Shown one piece after another: positions 40,096 to 49,626 of a stretch of DNA of 64,000 nucleotides (position 1 is its first letter; each line of letters opens with the position of its first letter). The position numbers and the translations under genes are program-made. Source of the stretch: Paulinella micropora. Taxonomy: Eukaryota > Cercozoa > Imbricatea > Euglyphida. The notes below the pieces were generated by a model. It did no database searches. It saw only the letters and a list, made by a program, of their open reading frames with translations, and had not been told where the DNA came from. The DNA lies in the NCBI GenBank assembly GCA_009731375.1, contig BJOX01000018.1, positions 85,972-149,971 on the forward strand. The letters run 5' to 3'.

Positions 40096-40099
40096 GTTG

Positions 40100-41050
40100 A
40101 TTGGTTATTACCCGGTCATGGCACGGACCTAACTAGTATCTTAATACACTCCGGTTTGCTGGAAGACTCCGTTAGAAGACGCGATGCCCAATCGACACTT
40201 TAATCCGCAAGTAGAATAGCAGAACTGACAACTCAGAGGCAGTATTGTATATAACGAAAACTGAATAAAATCCGCAGTCATAACTGTCACTAGTAACTGT
40301 TACTAAATGATTATTGTCTAATTCTGGATGCCAATACATCCGTTAAGTCCGTTACACTTATTAATACTAACAGTAGTATTGACTAGAACTACAGGGTCAT
40401 CCGACTATATAAATAAAAGATGATACCGTAGGCTTCAAGTTGTTAGACCACTATTACCAATACTAATGACCTATGATATATAGCTAGACTACACCAATAG
40501 CAGTACTACAGCTTTAATAAGAAAACGGGCGCGAACAGGACACGCCGCGTAACTGAATTCAAAGCTTTGGCGGTCACTGGCTTAGTCAACTCACGGTGAC
40601 GTGTTCAGTATCCTATCTAATAAAGTGAAGTCCGACCCTCTCTTTGTCCAGTGATATTAGCCCACGGCACGTGACGGTGAGCGGACCCTGGTCATAGTGT
40701 CCATGATTCAGATTCAGATTCACGGTTGAATTATTAATATTAATAACTGTTTACTTTAATATTATTATATAATTAACACTGCAAGACGTTACGATTTTCA
40801 GCACGCGGCTATGTACATAAAATGACTCATGCTCGCTGCGCCATCTTGTACTAGAGGTTGTGCCTAACTTTCGAGCTAGCTTATCTTCACTGCCCGGGCC
40901 ACTGAGAAATAAAGTCTGAGAAAATTATATACAACATTTTGCAAGTATAATTCAAATTGTGTGGACGATGCTAGTAACAGTTGCATACTACTACTCAGTG
41001 AGGAGGCTATTACCCTCCATGGAACAACTTCTACACTGAACCTGATCAGT
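40100..41050. other. Region without recognised gene
   Basis: AT-rich, no long open frame on either strand. TATAAATAAA at about 40409 and AATAAA at 40908 could be promoter and poly(A) signals of a solo LTR, but no partner copy is in the window. Confidence 0.35.
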
Positions 41051-41053
41051 TAA

Positions 41054-41097
41054 AAAAAAAAAAAAAAGGAAGAAGAAGAAGAAAAAGAAGAAGAAGA

Positions 41098-41135
<38 letters not shown>

Positions 41136-41150
41136 CAGTATTAGTATTAG
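41054..41150. repeat. (A)n, (GAA)n and (GTA)n microsatellite
   Basis: Fifteen A, then GAA/GAAG units and about 14 GTA/GTAG units. The antisense poly-Thr/Ser/Phe frame is an artefact. Confidence 0.9.
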
Positions 41151-41620
41151 TAGCGTTGATACCCAGTCTGCACGACTGACTCAAAGTTTTTTTTTCAAGC
41201 CGCGCCAGTCGGATCGAGACACGTTGACTATGTTTGTTTGAGTAAATTGACAACACTTAAAAACGCAACTGCGCTCAGAGATCAATGTGGCCAGGCACGC
41301 TATTCTCTTGCGCGCGAGCGCTGCGTCGAAAGAAAGTGGCCCTGCGGAAAAAAGAGCGCTCCAGGAGCTCTTGTGTGTAAGGAATGTAACTGGCCGCGTA
41401 CCACACCAAAGACACTGCACACACCACACCACAAGACAGTCAGGCTACGTCCCCCCCCCCGCCCTTCCCTTCCCCCTTAGATTTTCCTTTTTGTTGGCAT
41501 TGCGCACTGATTGAGAGAAGCTGCCATGCCACGCAATCATAGTCATCAGAGCGGTTTGTACACATCTAGTTTGTCGAGCTTGCCGCTGAGTGTGCATGCT
41601 TCAGTAATCCAGTGGTGTAT
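41151..41620. other. Unique segment without confident gene
   Basis: A 75-80-codon plus frame at 41238-41514 (CGKKSAPGALVCKECNWPR, two Cys pairs) is the only candidate; it lacks a recognisable domain. Confidence 0.3.
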
Positions 41621-41652
41621 ATATATGTATAATATATGTATGTATGTATGTA

Positions 41653-41687
<35 letters not shown>

Positions 41688-42072
41688 ACTTGCGAGGAAA
41701 AGATGTTACTGAATTGCGCAGTGACGAAGACCAAGGTCAGCACCGCTGCGGAAAAACGCACACAACACACACAAGAACAAGAGCAGGTATTGCACATCAT
41801 GAAAAGGAACAAGTTGCATACACACATACATACATACATACATACACATACATACATACATAAATTACATACATTACATACATACATGCATGCATGCATA
41901 CATACATACATACATACATACATACGTACGTACGTACGTGTACGTACGTACGTACGCACGCACGCACGCACGTACGTACGTACGCACGCACGCACGCACG
42001 TACGTACGTACGTACGTACGTACGTACATTCATACGTACATACATACATACATACATACATACATACGTACG

Positions 42073-42106
<34 letters not shown>

Positions 42107-42145
42107 CATGCATACATACATGCATACATATACACAGAGATACTT
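41621..42145. repeat. TATG/GT/CATA/CGTA microsatellites
   Basis: (TATG)n and (GT)n at 41622-41687, a unique patch 41688-41815, then CATA, CGTA and CGCA blocks to 42145. Mixed GTAC-rich units are self-complementary (ACGTACGT). The patch at 41697-41735 has AG before and GTCAGC after it and could be an exon relic. Confidence 0.85.
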
Positions 42146-42164
42146 GATATCTCGCACGGAGGAG

Positions 42165-42217
42165 TTGCATCTAAGAAGGCACTACGTCGCGCTCGTCGGG
42201 TTGAGCACAGCATCTAA
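42165..42217. repeat. Permuted fragment of element C sequence
   Basis: A 33-base stretch starting CATCTAAGAAGGCACTACG is identical to 31683-31715. It is then followed by GTTGAGCACAGCATCTAAG, which in element C lies before it. The order is circularly permuted relative to element C. Confidence 0.8.
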
Positions 42218-42534
42218 GTGACTATTAGCATTCATGATCAACTATGTGATTTTTATACTAGTAGTATCATTTGATTTTTTATAGTACGCAAACCGTGACT
42301 TGCCACGGGTTGTAGGATCTGAGTGGCCCCGGAAGCAGAAGAGACTCATTGCCTCGGAATGGAAGTGGTATCAAAGAGAATAACGGGAAACAACTTGCAA
42401 TAAAGCGTAAATTTCAGAAATAGTTATTATTATTAATAACGGAATCAGAATACAATAACGGCGCAAAACAAAACTTGATAAAGCGACGGTAAAAAAAAGA
42501 AAAAAAATTAGAAAAAAAACGAAAGAGTCACGGT

Positions 42535-43152
42535 TGTGAGTTTGGATACAACCCCAAGGGATAAATACACAACGAACTCTTATTAAAAGACTCTATGGCT
42601 GCAAACAGCCCTAACTCCTAAGAGTAGGTGAAATACCAGTAAATAGCTGAGAGGTCACTTCCTTTATTTACGTTGATTTCTACTGGTTTCCAGACTTGGT
42701 TTGCAAAGTACGATCTTGGCTGAACGTAGATTGTGAGTAGCTGTTAGACGACACTTGAAGTTAAATGTACAAAGTACTTGAAGGTGGCTTCAAGTTCAAG
42801 TCATTGGTGTTCAAGTGGAAGTCCGAGATTTTCATTTGGGAGATTGATGTGAAAACCTAGATTGTGCGGCAAAAATGATTTTTTGATTCTCTTGACTGTG
42901 TTTTCCCAAAATTCACCGTAAATGCTTAAATTGTGATTTTCGGGAAATCGTAGAAAAAAGGCAATGGAGAAGGGAAAATGGCAATTGCTGTAAAAACTTT
43001 GATTAAATCGTTTGAAGTCATTCCTAGACGAAATCGAAAGCTAGTTAGTGAAGTCGAAACGTCGTGCAGAGGAGAATTTAACGGGCCGGTCAAAAACAGT
43101 AAAATGTCAACGGTAGTGGTTTTGGCCGGTCGTTAAAGTGCTCAGTCTGATA
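42535..43152 (-). repeat. Element E 3' LTR
   Basis: 618 bp; reverse complement starts TATCAGACTGAGCAC and ends CTCACA as in element C, but is clearly diverged in the middle. Confidence 0.9.
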
Positions 43153-43167
43153 GCTCCCCCCCCCCCG
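43153..43167 (-). promoter_or_regulatory. Element E polypurine tract
   Basis: Minus strand G-run followed by AGC before the LTR. Confidence 0.65.
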
Positions 43168-43889
43168 ACCTAACGGTTGAGTAGAGTTGCGTACAGAGTG
43201 AGTGACTAACAATTGGTCAGTGGCTTGTCTCAGAAAAAAAAGTAGGGGAAAAGAGAAAGATGAGTCTCTTTAAACCCAGGAGGAGGATGAAAAAGAAGTG
43301 CGTCGATGTGTAGCGCAGTGTGGACGGAGATCAGCCGGGGCCGGATCTCGGGGTGCGGAAGCGGGACTGAGACAATTGAGGCGCAGTAGCGATGCGTTGA
43401 TATCGGGGAGCTGACGTCGAGCCGTAGGAAGCTAGGTGGCCATGTATCGCACAGCCGAGATGAACCAAATTTAATGCACCGATTATGCCATGCCAATATA
43501 ATCACTGAGGTGTTCAGATTCGATGAGGATGATTGTTGACCTGCAGGCATAAAAGGCGACCAAGGACTTTCAGGGATACTCTGGTCGTGGCGCAGCTTTT
43601 CTAGGGACGATGGCGGGCCAAGTGGGAAAAGCGCTGGGCTGTGGCGGGTGAAGCCCGTACGATGGGTAAAACCCACTTGAGAGTGTTGAGGTGGCTATTC
43701 CTTCGATGTAGCTTGCTTAACTTTCTGGAAGATATGAAGTGGGAAGGATTCGCCAGTGATGAGAGGGCCTTTGAGACGCTTAAGAAAGCTGGCAGGAAGT
43801 CGGCCTTTGTCTTTGTTGGTCTTGTGAGAGCGCCACTCGATGTGTCGATGAACGACTTGATCGTTTGTTGTGTCGAAGAGAAGGGGCTT
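43168..43889 (-). other. Element E 3' untranslated region
   Basis: Corresponds to 38771-39459 of element C; no supported gene. Open frames on both strands here lack any motif. Confidence 0.45.
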
Positions 43890-45087
43890 TCAGTGGGCCA
43901 AGGGGTTACCCCAGCGTTGGATAGTTGTTTGGTCCTTTGTGTCTTCGTAGATGGGACGAAAGAGAGGGTTCTTGTCTGAGGTCGTACCGAGCTGGTGAAC
44001 TACGAGGTCGTTTTCCTCGTTCTCTGGGTCCTCGTCTATAACGATGCCAAGTTTAACCTGATCGCGGTCGATGAATGCTACGACTTCGCCGATGGTGTAG
44101 TTGACTGAGTCGTCGTCGTGATCGTCTACTGCGACTGTGTGGAGCGGAGCGAGGCCGTCAGTGGGTGCAGTATACGGAGCGAGGTGTGAGCGGTCGATGC
44201 GTTTCAATACCTTGTTGGTCTTGAGATGACGCAGCTTGAAGCAGTTTGAGCTGACCTGCTCAACGATGGTGTAGAGGCCGTCGAAGTGAAGAACGGAGGA
44301 GGCTGGAATGCCTTGCTTGGAAGGCTTGGGGCGGTAGACGGAGACTGTGTCGTTTACTTTCCATTCCTTGACAGCCTTGCGGCGGCCTTTGTTCTTTTGA
44401 GCGACGGACCGGGCGCGGGTAACGGTGGTGTACGCGCTGACATAAGTTGTGACAGCGGTGCGGGCGCTGTTTAACAGTGCGATCTGTTCGGACGACTGTA
44501 TGGACAGTGTCGGTAATGCGTCGAGGGCGGCGCTGGAAGCGGTAGCGCGGGGAATTAACAATCTCCGGCGAGTCGAAGAAGTCCAACGTGCAGCGGGGCT
44601 TGCGGGCGAGCATTCCTTCAAAGGCGGTTGTGCCTGTTGCTGTAGATACGTATGTGCTCTGAGCGAAGGAGAGAGAAGGGATGATGCTGGGCCAGTTGGT
44701 CTTTTCTGCCTTAGGGAGAGACTGGATAGCCGTGCGGATAGCTTTGTGGCGGCATTCCACGTAGCCGAGTTGATGATGCAAGTAGGGCGCGGTGGTGAGC
44801 CATTCGAGGCCGGCTACGCTGCAAAATCGTTTGGCCAACGTGCCAACGAAAGAACTATGATAATCGGAAAAAATGGACTCCGGAAAACCAAAGATGTAGG
44901 CCCATCGATTGAGGATGAGTTCCACTGTTTCTTCCGCGGATGTGGAGACGCATGGGATAAATTGGAGAAATCGTGAATTCATTTGCCTACCTACGTGATG
45001 GGTCTGTTGCCACACAGGCACGACCGAAACCATCGTGATTGGGACTGAGGTCACAACACAAATGAATGATAACCGATATGGCAACAT
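43890..45087 (-). pseudogene. Element E integrase core and C-terminus (two frames)
   Basis: Frames 44260-45087 and 43890-44621. FLQFIPCVSTSAEETVELIL, ESIFSDYHSSFVGT (Asp) and LGYVECRHKAIRTAI (Glu) match element C, as does the C-terminal NDTVSVYRPKPSKQ and HFDGLYTIVEQVSSN module. Residues before about 44985 are foreign: the first catalytic Asp region is cut off by the insert. Element E keeps two codons in FVGTLAKRF that element C has lost. Confidence 0.87.
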
Positions 45088-45189
45088 CTACTTAGGTCCC
45101 CTCTCTAATAGTGTTATATGTAAAGAGAGTGAGTGAGAGGGGAAAAGAGAAAGAGAGAAGAGAAAGAGAGAGAGAGAGAGAGATGAAGA

Positions 45190-45300
45190 GAATGACCGTC
45201 TTGAACCTCACGTCTACCCAATTCTGGAAGTTATTACTGATGCTTTTCGGCGGAAAACCCACTTTGTTAGGCGCATCAAAGTAATACCTCAACATACATG
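45190..45300 (-). CDS. Exon-like segment 2 (host gene relic?)
   Basis: The minus strand is open for YYFDAPNKVGFPPKSISNN then FQNWVDVRFKT. It is bounded by AG upstream and GTCATTC downstream, the same kind of donor as in the REEP-like gene (GTCATC, GTCACA). No family recognised. Confidence 0.35.
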
Positions 45301-45645
45301 CATATACACGTATTAAACCCGACCTAGGTAATATACCTACATGCATACAAATCACAGGCATATGCACTACCATGTATGCATATAGACAAATCTACAAAGA
45401 ACCCTTGCTGTGCGTTTGCAAGATCGCCAACTTTGCAAGGCATATATTAAATTCATACATGAGCACACATACCATTTACACTTACCTACGCACTCTACAT
45501 ACATGTATAGGCATCCATCCGTCCGTACATACATACATACATACAATTCATACAAAGACATGCAATGATGTGACATCCGTCCATGCGTCCCTGTAAATAT
45601 ATGTACATGCGTAGATACTTAAATACATAGATGCACACTTGGTCA

Positions 45646-45715
45646 TGAAGCAGATGGACGCGTTGCGCACGGTGGAGCCTGGAGGAAGCTTTTTCACGTC
45701 GCAATAGACATCCCC

Positions 45716-45716
<1 letters not shown>
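45646..45716 (-). CDS. Exon-like segment 1 (host gene relic?)
   Basis: The minus strand encodes GDVYCDVKKLPPGSTVRNAS then ICFMT. The acceptor CTATCTAG comes directly out of a (CTAT)n tract, and GTGTGC could be the donor. The style (short exon, microsatellite intron) copies the REEP-like gene. No family recognised. Confidence 0.4.
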
Positions 45717-45761
<45 letters not shown>

Positions 45762-45967
45762 CAGAGAGAGGTAGGTAGGCGGGTAGATAGATAAATAGAT
45801 AGATAGATAGGGGTAGGTAGGTAGGTAGGTAGGTAGGTAGATAGGTAGATATATAGATAGATAGATAGATAGGGGCAGGTAGGTAGGTAGGTAGGTAGGT
45901 AGGTAGATAGGTAGATATATAGATAGGTAGATAGACAGATAGAGATAGATAGATAGGTAGATAGATA
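45717..45967. repeat. (GATA)n and (GTAG)n microsatellite
   Basis: Tetranucleotide blocks AGAT, GTAG and mixtures. Confidence 0.93.
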
Positions 45968-45985
45968 TGTACTAAGAGGTGACGC

Positions 45986-46317
45986 CGGGGATGCGTGGTC
46001 GAGGCCGATGCCCTGTCCTTGATGCGCCCATGTGAGCGATGAATATCGGCCGTGGTTAAGAGTCAGGCGGGCGTGGACTAGTTGGCAAAAATGGCAGTCA
46101 CGGAGGGCGGCGAGGACGTCATGATGCATGATATCCGTACCGTCTGTGCGGAACCAAATGTAGCGCTCCTTGATAAAGGGGACGAGTGTCGGCGCCTTGG
46201 CGTGGTTCTGCATGAGGTGGGCATAATTGATGAGGGGACGGCGTAACTCTTCTGGGACATAAACCTTGACTGAAGATTGATGGAGACAGAGATAACGTCT
46301 TCGGTCCAGAGCATTGC
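45986..46317 (-). pseudogene. Element E integrase zinc region
   Basis: The minus strand encodes HAKAPTLVPFIKERYIWF, then HHDVLAALRDCHFCQLVHA (H2C2 type zinc motif, intact here, broken in element C), ending QGQGIGLDHA with the Asp that would be first of the DDE triad, where the insert begins. Confidence 0.8.
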
Positions 46318-46322
46318 AGTGA

Positions 46323-46849
46323 AATAGCTGTTAGGTAATTTTCTGACGGCGGTTACACTTCAAATGATATCGATAGGGCTGATAGCAATTATCAATTTGT
46401 TTAAACTAGAATTATTATAATTCTTATTGATTGGGTATAACAGTACAATTACTTAAGTCAGCCAGGCATGTGCCTAAGTATACCAGTGCTATTATTGGCG
46501 GTAAAAGTTTTTACTCAGTAAAATCTCACAACCTGATGAACTGCGATTTACATACGTGTCCCGGCTCTATCCGGCCGCTGTCAACTTTACTACCGGAGAT
46601 TTTAATCATACTGGGTTATGAGTTCTTCTGCTACTACCAGAGAAAAGGACGCGGCGACTACTGTTCTGCAAGGAAAAGCGCAGGCGTTGATCGATGGGAT
46701 TAAGGGACGGAGCTGGGACGACTGGGTTGTGCAGGTGCGGGTGGACCTGAGTTCGGTGGAATGCTGGGAATATGTGGCGCCCCTACAGGACGTCCTACTC
46801 TGGCGATCGGAGGTGGAGGCGGAATTGAAGGCCGCGGGTCAATAGCCCA
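46323..46849 (+). mobile_element. Copia fragment F: LTR and gag start
   Basis: About 290 bp of LTR-like DNA ends CATACTG at 46613, followed by GGTTATG and a gag start, as in B and D. The LTR length is close to the 291-299 bp of that family, but the sequence is different. The element breaks off at about 46849. Confidence 0.65.
46618..46845 (+). pseudogene. Copia F gag N-terminus
   Basis: Encodes 75 residues starting MSSSATTREKDAATTVLQGK, with WDDWVVQVRVDL and ECWEYVAPLQDVL as in elements B and D. It then stops at TAG. Only the first part of gag is left. Confidence 0.8.
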
Positions 46850-47003
46850 TATCGGCCATATCAGTACCCTTCAAGTCCTTATTTTCCTTTTTCGCACTAA
46901 GTGCGTAGAGTTGGAGGCTTGGGAGGAGTGTGGGATGGGGGAATAAAGGGGAATAGGAGCTAGATGATACAGGGTATTATATCTACGTTAGGTTTACGCC
47001 AAT

Positions 47004-47333
47004 ATGATGGAGGCTGAGGATCAGGACAAGACAGGCAAGGAGGAAAAATGGGACGAGGGGAAGGAGGAAGACGAGGACGAGGGAGAGGAGGAGAAACCGG
47101 AGTTTTGGAGAAAGACATGGGAGGCAGAGACGGAGGAAGGGGGAAAAGGAATGTGGAAAAGGGATGAGATGAGGATAGGAAAGGACATATACAAACGTAT
47201 GGCTGAGATAACAGAGGAATTCGACACCATGCGGCAGAAGATGGAAAGGATGTTGGTCCAGAAACAGGGGGATATATGCCCGGTGGATTTTGAAGCGATA
47301 AGACGGAGTTTGGGGGAATTATGCGGTTGCTAG
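47004..47333 (+). CDS. Acidic Glu/Lys-rich protein (element G)
   Basis: 109 codons: strongly acidic first half, then FWRKTWEAET and IYKRMAEITEEFDTMRQKME, a likely coiled coil, ending GELCGC. No family known. A tiny basic frame follows at 47335-47469 (MRRTRYMVTQGWKEAREAWK, then Lys-rich) in the same direction. Confidence 0.35.
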   Translation: MMEAEDQDKTGKEEKWDEGKEEDEDEGEEEKPEFWRKTWEAETEEGGKGMWKRDEMRIGKDIYKRMAEITEEFDTMRQKMERMLVQKQGDICPVDFEAIRRSLGELCGC

Positions 47334-47521
47334 GATGAGGAGAACGAGATATATGGTCACACAAGGCTGGAAGGAGGCCAGAGAGGCATGGAAGAAGGAG
47401 AAACGAGAAAGAGGGATAGGAGATAGGGAGGAGGACAAGCCAAACAAGAAGGCGAAAAAGGAGGAGTGAGGGATACTAGACAACATGGCACATGCTTCTA
47501 CGTTAGGACACACGTCAGAGG

Positions 47522-47686
47522 ATGAGTAAACGGGGGCTAAGGTTGGAGCTGACGGAGGGGGACCGACAGTGGGGACGAGTTAGGGGGATGGAAAAAAAGG
47601 TGGACGAGGAGGCACGGCAGTTCATAGAGGAGATAGTGAAGAGTGGAGTGAACGGGTGGAGGCAATTTTGCACACGGAACGGATAA
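47522..47686 (+). CDS. Short charged frame upstream of the duplicated-domain protein
   Basis: 54 codons: MSKRGLRLELTEGDRQWG, then KKVDEEARQFIEEIVKSGVN. It overlaps the next frame (47656) in a different phase; it may be its true N-terminus with a frameshift. Confidence 0.3.
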   Translation: MSKRGLRLELTEGDRQWGRVRGMEKKVDEEARQFIEEIVKSGVNGWRQFCTRNG

Positions 47687-49245
47687 CGGGGAATAAAAGG
47701 TGGATGGCAATTAGAAAACTGTGGGAGTTAAGATGGCGGTGGTTTAGAGAGCGGGAGGGTTTATGGAGACAATTGGTCAAGTCGGAGGAGGCGAGGAACC
47801 AATATGTTTTTCTGGCCTTGTTGACGAAGGTGGGGAAGAAATGGGTAGCGGAAAGGGTACATACGGCGTGGGCTTGTGCCACGGGGAATGCAGCACATGC
47901 CAAGAAATGGTTGCAAACTCTCCAAGGAAGAGGAGAGGACAGTTGGACACTGTTCGTCGAACCATTGCGGATGCGAGGAATAATCGAGAGGGCGGAGAAT
48001 CATGCACCGGACAACAATTGGGACAGTGAAGAGACACAGGAGTGGCTTAAACAGTTGCGGGAGGACAGAGGCCAGTGGACACAAAAGGACAAGAAAAGGA
48101 GGGCAGCAGGGAGAACGGACATTGAGCTGGGAAGAGAGGCTACAAGTCACACTCAAATGGAGGAAATGGCAGTGGATGAGGAGGTGGAAAGGGTGACACA
48201 GGAACTGAAGATGGCGAGGGAGGTGAGGAGGAAGGTGGAAGACGAGGAGATAGAGGGAGAGTTGGTGGTGGAACAAGAGATAAGAGAGGACTCAGATCAT
48301 GACGCGGGGAGTCAAGTTAGAGCACTGGCCCAGGCATGGGAACAGGGACAGGAACGAGCACAACGGCAGAAGGAGGTGGTAGAGGAGGCAAGATGGGAAA
48401 TTATAAGGAAGAGATGGGAGAAGCGAACGAGTACGATGCCGGTGGAGATGAGGGAGCCATGTTGGAAGCACTTCAAGGAATCAGAGGAGGCAAGGGGACA
48501 GTATGCACGAATTCAAGAGGTGGAAAGGAGACTGGGTGACATGATACGAGACGTTATTGCTGTTGACATTCAAGACAACAACAAAAATTAGTTTTTCATT
48601 TTTGTGTCAGATTTTCATTTTTGTGACAGTTTTTCATTTTTGTGACAAAAATTCAAATTTTCAAATTTAACGGTAACATTTCGCGAAAATTTTCGATATT
48701 TTGCGGACGAATATAGCCGTTAATTTGAAAAATTCAAATTTTCACCCAAAATCAAAATTCCAACCAAAACTGAAATTCCAACCAAAACAGAAAAATCAAT
48801 TTTTTTTGTTGTCTTGAATGTCAACAGCAATATTTTGTGGGTGGAAACTGCGCTTACGGGCACAGTAGCAGAGGCTAAGGCTTGGGAGGCCAAATGGCAT
48901 GACGAACATCCTGCACAATGGAAACAGTTTGTCAGTCGGTTGAGGATGAGATGGACGAAGGAACAGACACAGGGGAGTGTAGAGGGCAATGAGTGGCAGT
49001 CAGAGGAGACGAAGGAATGGATGACGGCCTTGGGGGCAAAAATGGAGATAAGACACATACAGGAGTTGGCGTTGAAATGGGAGAAGGAAGCGAAGGAGGA
49101 GGAGCAGGAGACAACGGATGAAGAGGGGGAGGAGAGGTCTAACCGCGAAGGAAGTAGGGGGTCCTGGGACCAACGGGAGACAGCGGAGTTGACGGATTGG
49201 ATGGAGAAGTTAGATAGGGACGTGCTGGAACAGTTCAGCATGTGA
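47656..49245 (+). pseudogene. Protein with duplicated Trp-rich ~130-residue domain, split by MITE M2
   Basis: The frame runs 47656-48556 and resumes after MITE M2 (48557-48830 plus TA); MITE and duplicated TA total 276 bp, so the phase is kept and the original product had about 437 codons. It contains two related modules: RKLWELRWRWFREREG, VKSEEARNQY, TALK-like linker, EDSWTLFVEPLRMR, WDSEETQEWLKQL; and RKRWEKRTS, FKESEEARGQY, PAQWKQFVSRLRMR, WQSEETKEWMTAL. High Trp, Glu and Arg. Helical and probably nucleic acid or particle related; no family recognised. Confidence 0.5.
48557..48830. mobile_element. MITE M2 (TA-flanked)
   Basis: 274 bp, same inverted ends (TTGCTGTTGACATTCAAGAC...) and internal sequence as M1, flanked by TA at 48555-48556 and 48831-48832. 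The terminal repeats are longer and better matched than in M1. It inserted in frame position of a coding region. Confidence 0.93.
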
Positions 49246-49328
49246 CAAACGGGGGAGGGGGGGAAATGGAAACTAATCAAATCATACAAAAAAAAGGGAG
49301 AAAATTTTAAAAAGGGACGGCTACATAG

Positions 49329-49619
49329 CTTTATACCAATCTGGACAACGGTTAGATTGTATTATTAATTCGATAGACCGTATTAGTATTGAGGTATTAT
49401 TATCGATAGAAGGGCCGACATAAGATTTATTTATCTTTAATACTGACAGTTGTAATCACTGTGATCAGGACATACACGCGGCTGAACGCGCGCCTATTTT
49501 ACCTCAATCTGTTTTAGTCAGTAAAATTCTCAGATTTGCCTAAACAAGCAAGTCACCAAGTGCTCCGGTCGCGGTCCTGACCTCTACGTTCAAGTAAACC
49601 GGTGGATATCAATACATTG
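49329..49619 (+). repeat. Copia D 5' LTR
   Basis: Begins CTTTATACC like element B and ends CAATACATTG. The middle is unlike B. Confidence 0.94.
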
Positions 49620-49626
49620 GGTTATG
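49620..49626 (+). promoter_or_regulatory. Copia D primer-binding site overlapping gag start
   Basis: GGTTATG directly after the LTR; ATG at 49624-49626 is the gag start. With the LTR end it reads TGGGTTATG, the complement of CATAACCCA in the initiator tRNA-Met anticodon arm. Confidence 0.65.

Larger units (their letters stand above)
12175..40099 (+). mobile_element. Ty3/gypsy-type LTR retrotransposon C (host of nested insertions)
   Basis: Bounded by a 4-bp duplication GTTG (12175-12178 and 40096-40099). The LTRs start TATCAGACTGA and end ACTCACA. The 3' LTR is 622 bp; the 5' LTR is split by MITE M1 and copia A, and its three pieces add up to about 620 bp. A G-rich polypurine tract precedes the 3' LTR. 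The internal part runs 28397-39473 in the order gag-like, zinc knuckle, protease-like, unknown block, RT, RNase H, integrase, which is the Ty3 order. Nearly every gene is broken by frameshifts. No TGG primer site follows the 5' LTR. Confidence 0.9.
44990..45985. other. Foreign insert with exon-like segments in element E integrase
   Basis: About 1 kb replacing the segment around the first catalytic Asp. It contains (GA)n at 45115-45185, CTAT/GTAG microsatellites and two minus-strand exon-like pieces. No target duplication or terminal repeat could be defined. Confidence 0.6.
42535..46317 (-). mobile_element. Ty3/gypsy element E, 5'-truncated, related to element C
   Basis: Minus strand. The 3' LTR is at 42535-43152, then G-rich PPT, 3' UTR, integrase and, after a foreign insert, the integrase zinc region and part of the spacer, ending abruptly at about 46317 where copia fragment F begins. 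RT, gag and 5' LTR are missing. Sequence and frames follow element C closely. Confidence 0.88.

Noticed and set aside
40100-41050. Solo LTR
   Set aside because: TATA-like and AATAAA signals exist, but no second copy or target duplication is visible, so not called.
41238-41514. Cys-pair protein of 75-80 codons
   Set aside because: No domain, no homologue recognised and two overlapping frames; kept only as a note.
47761-48276. Antisense 171-codon frame opposite the duplicated-domain gene
   Set aside because: The plus frame has the internal duplication and is preserved around the MITE; the minus frame has neither.
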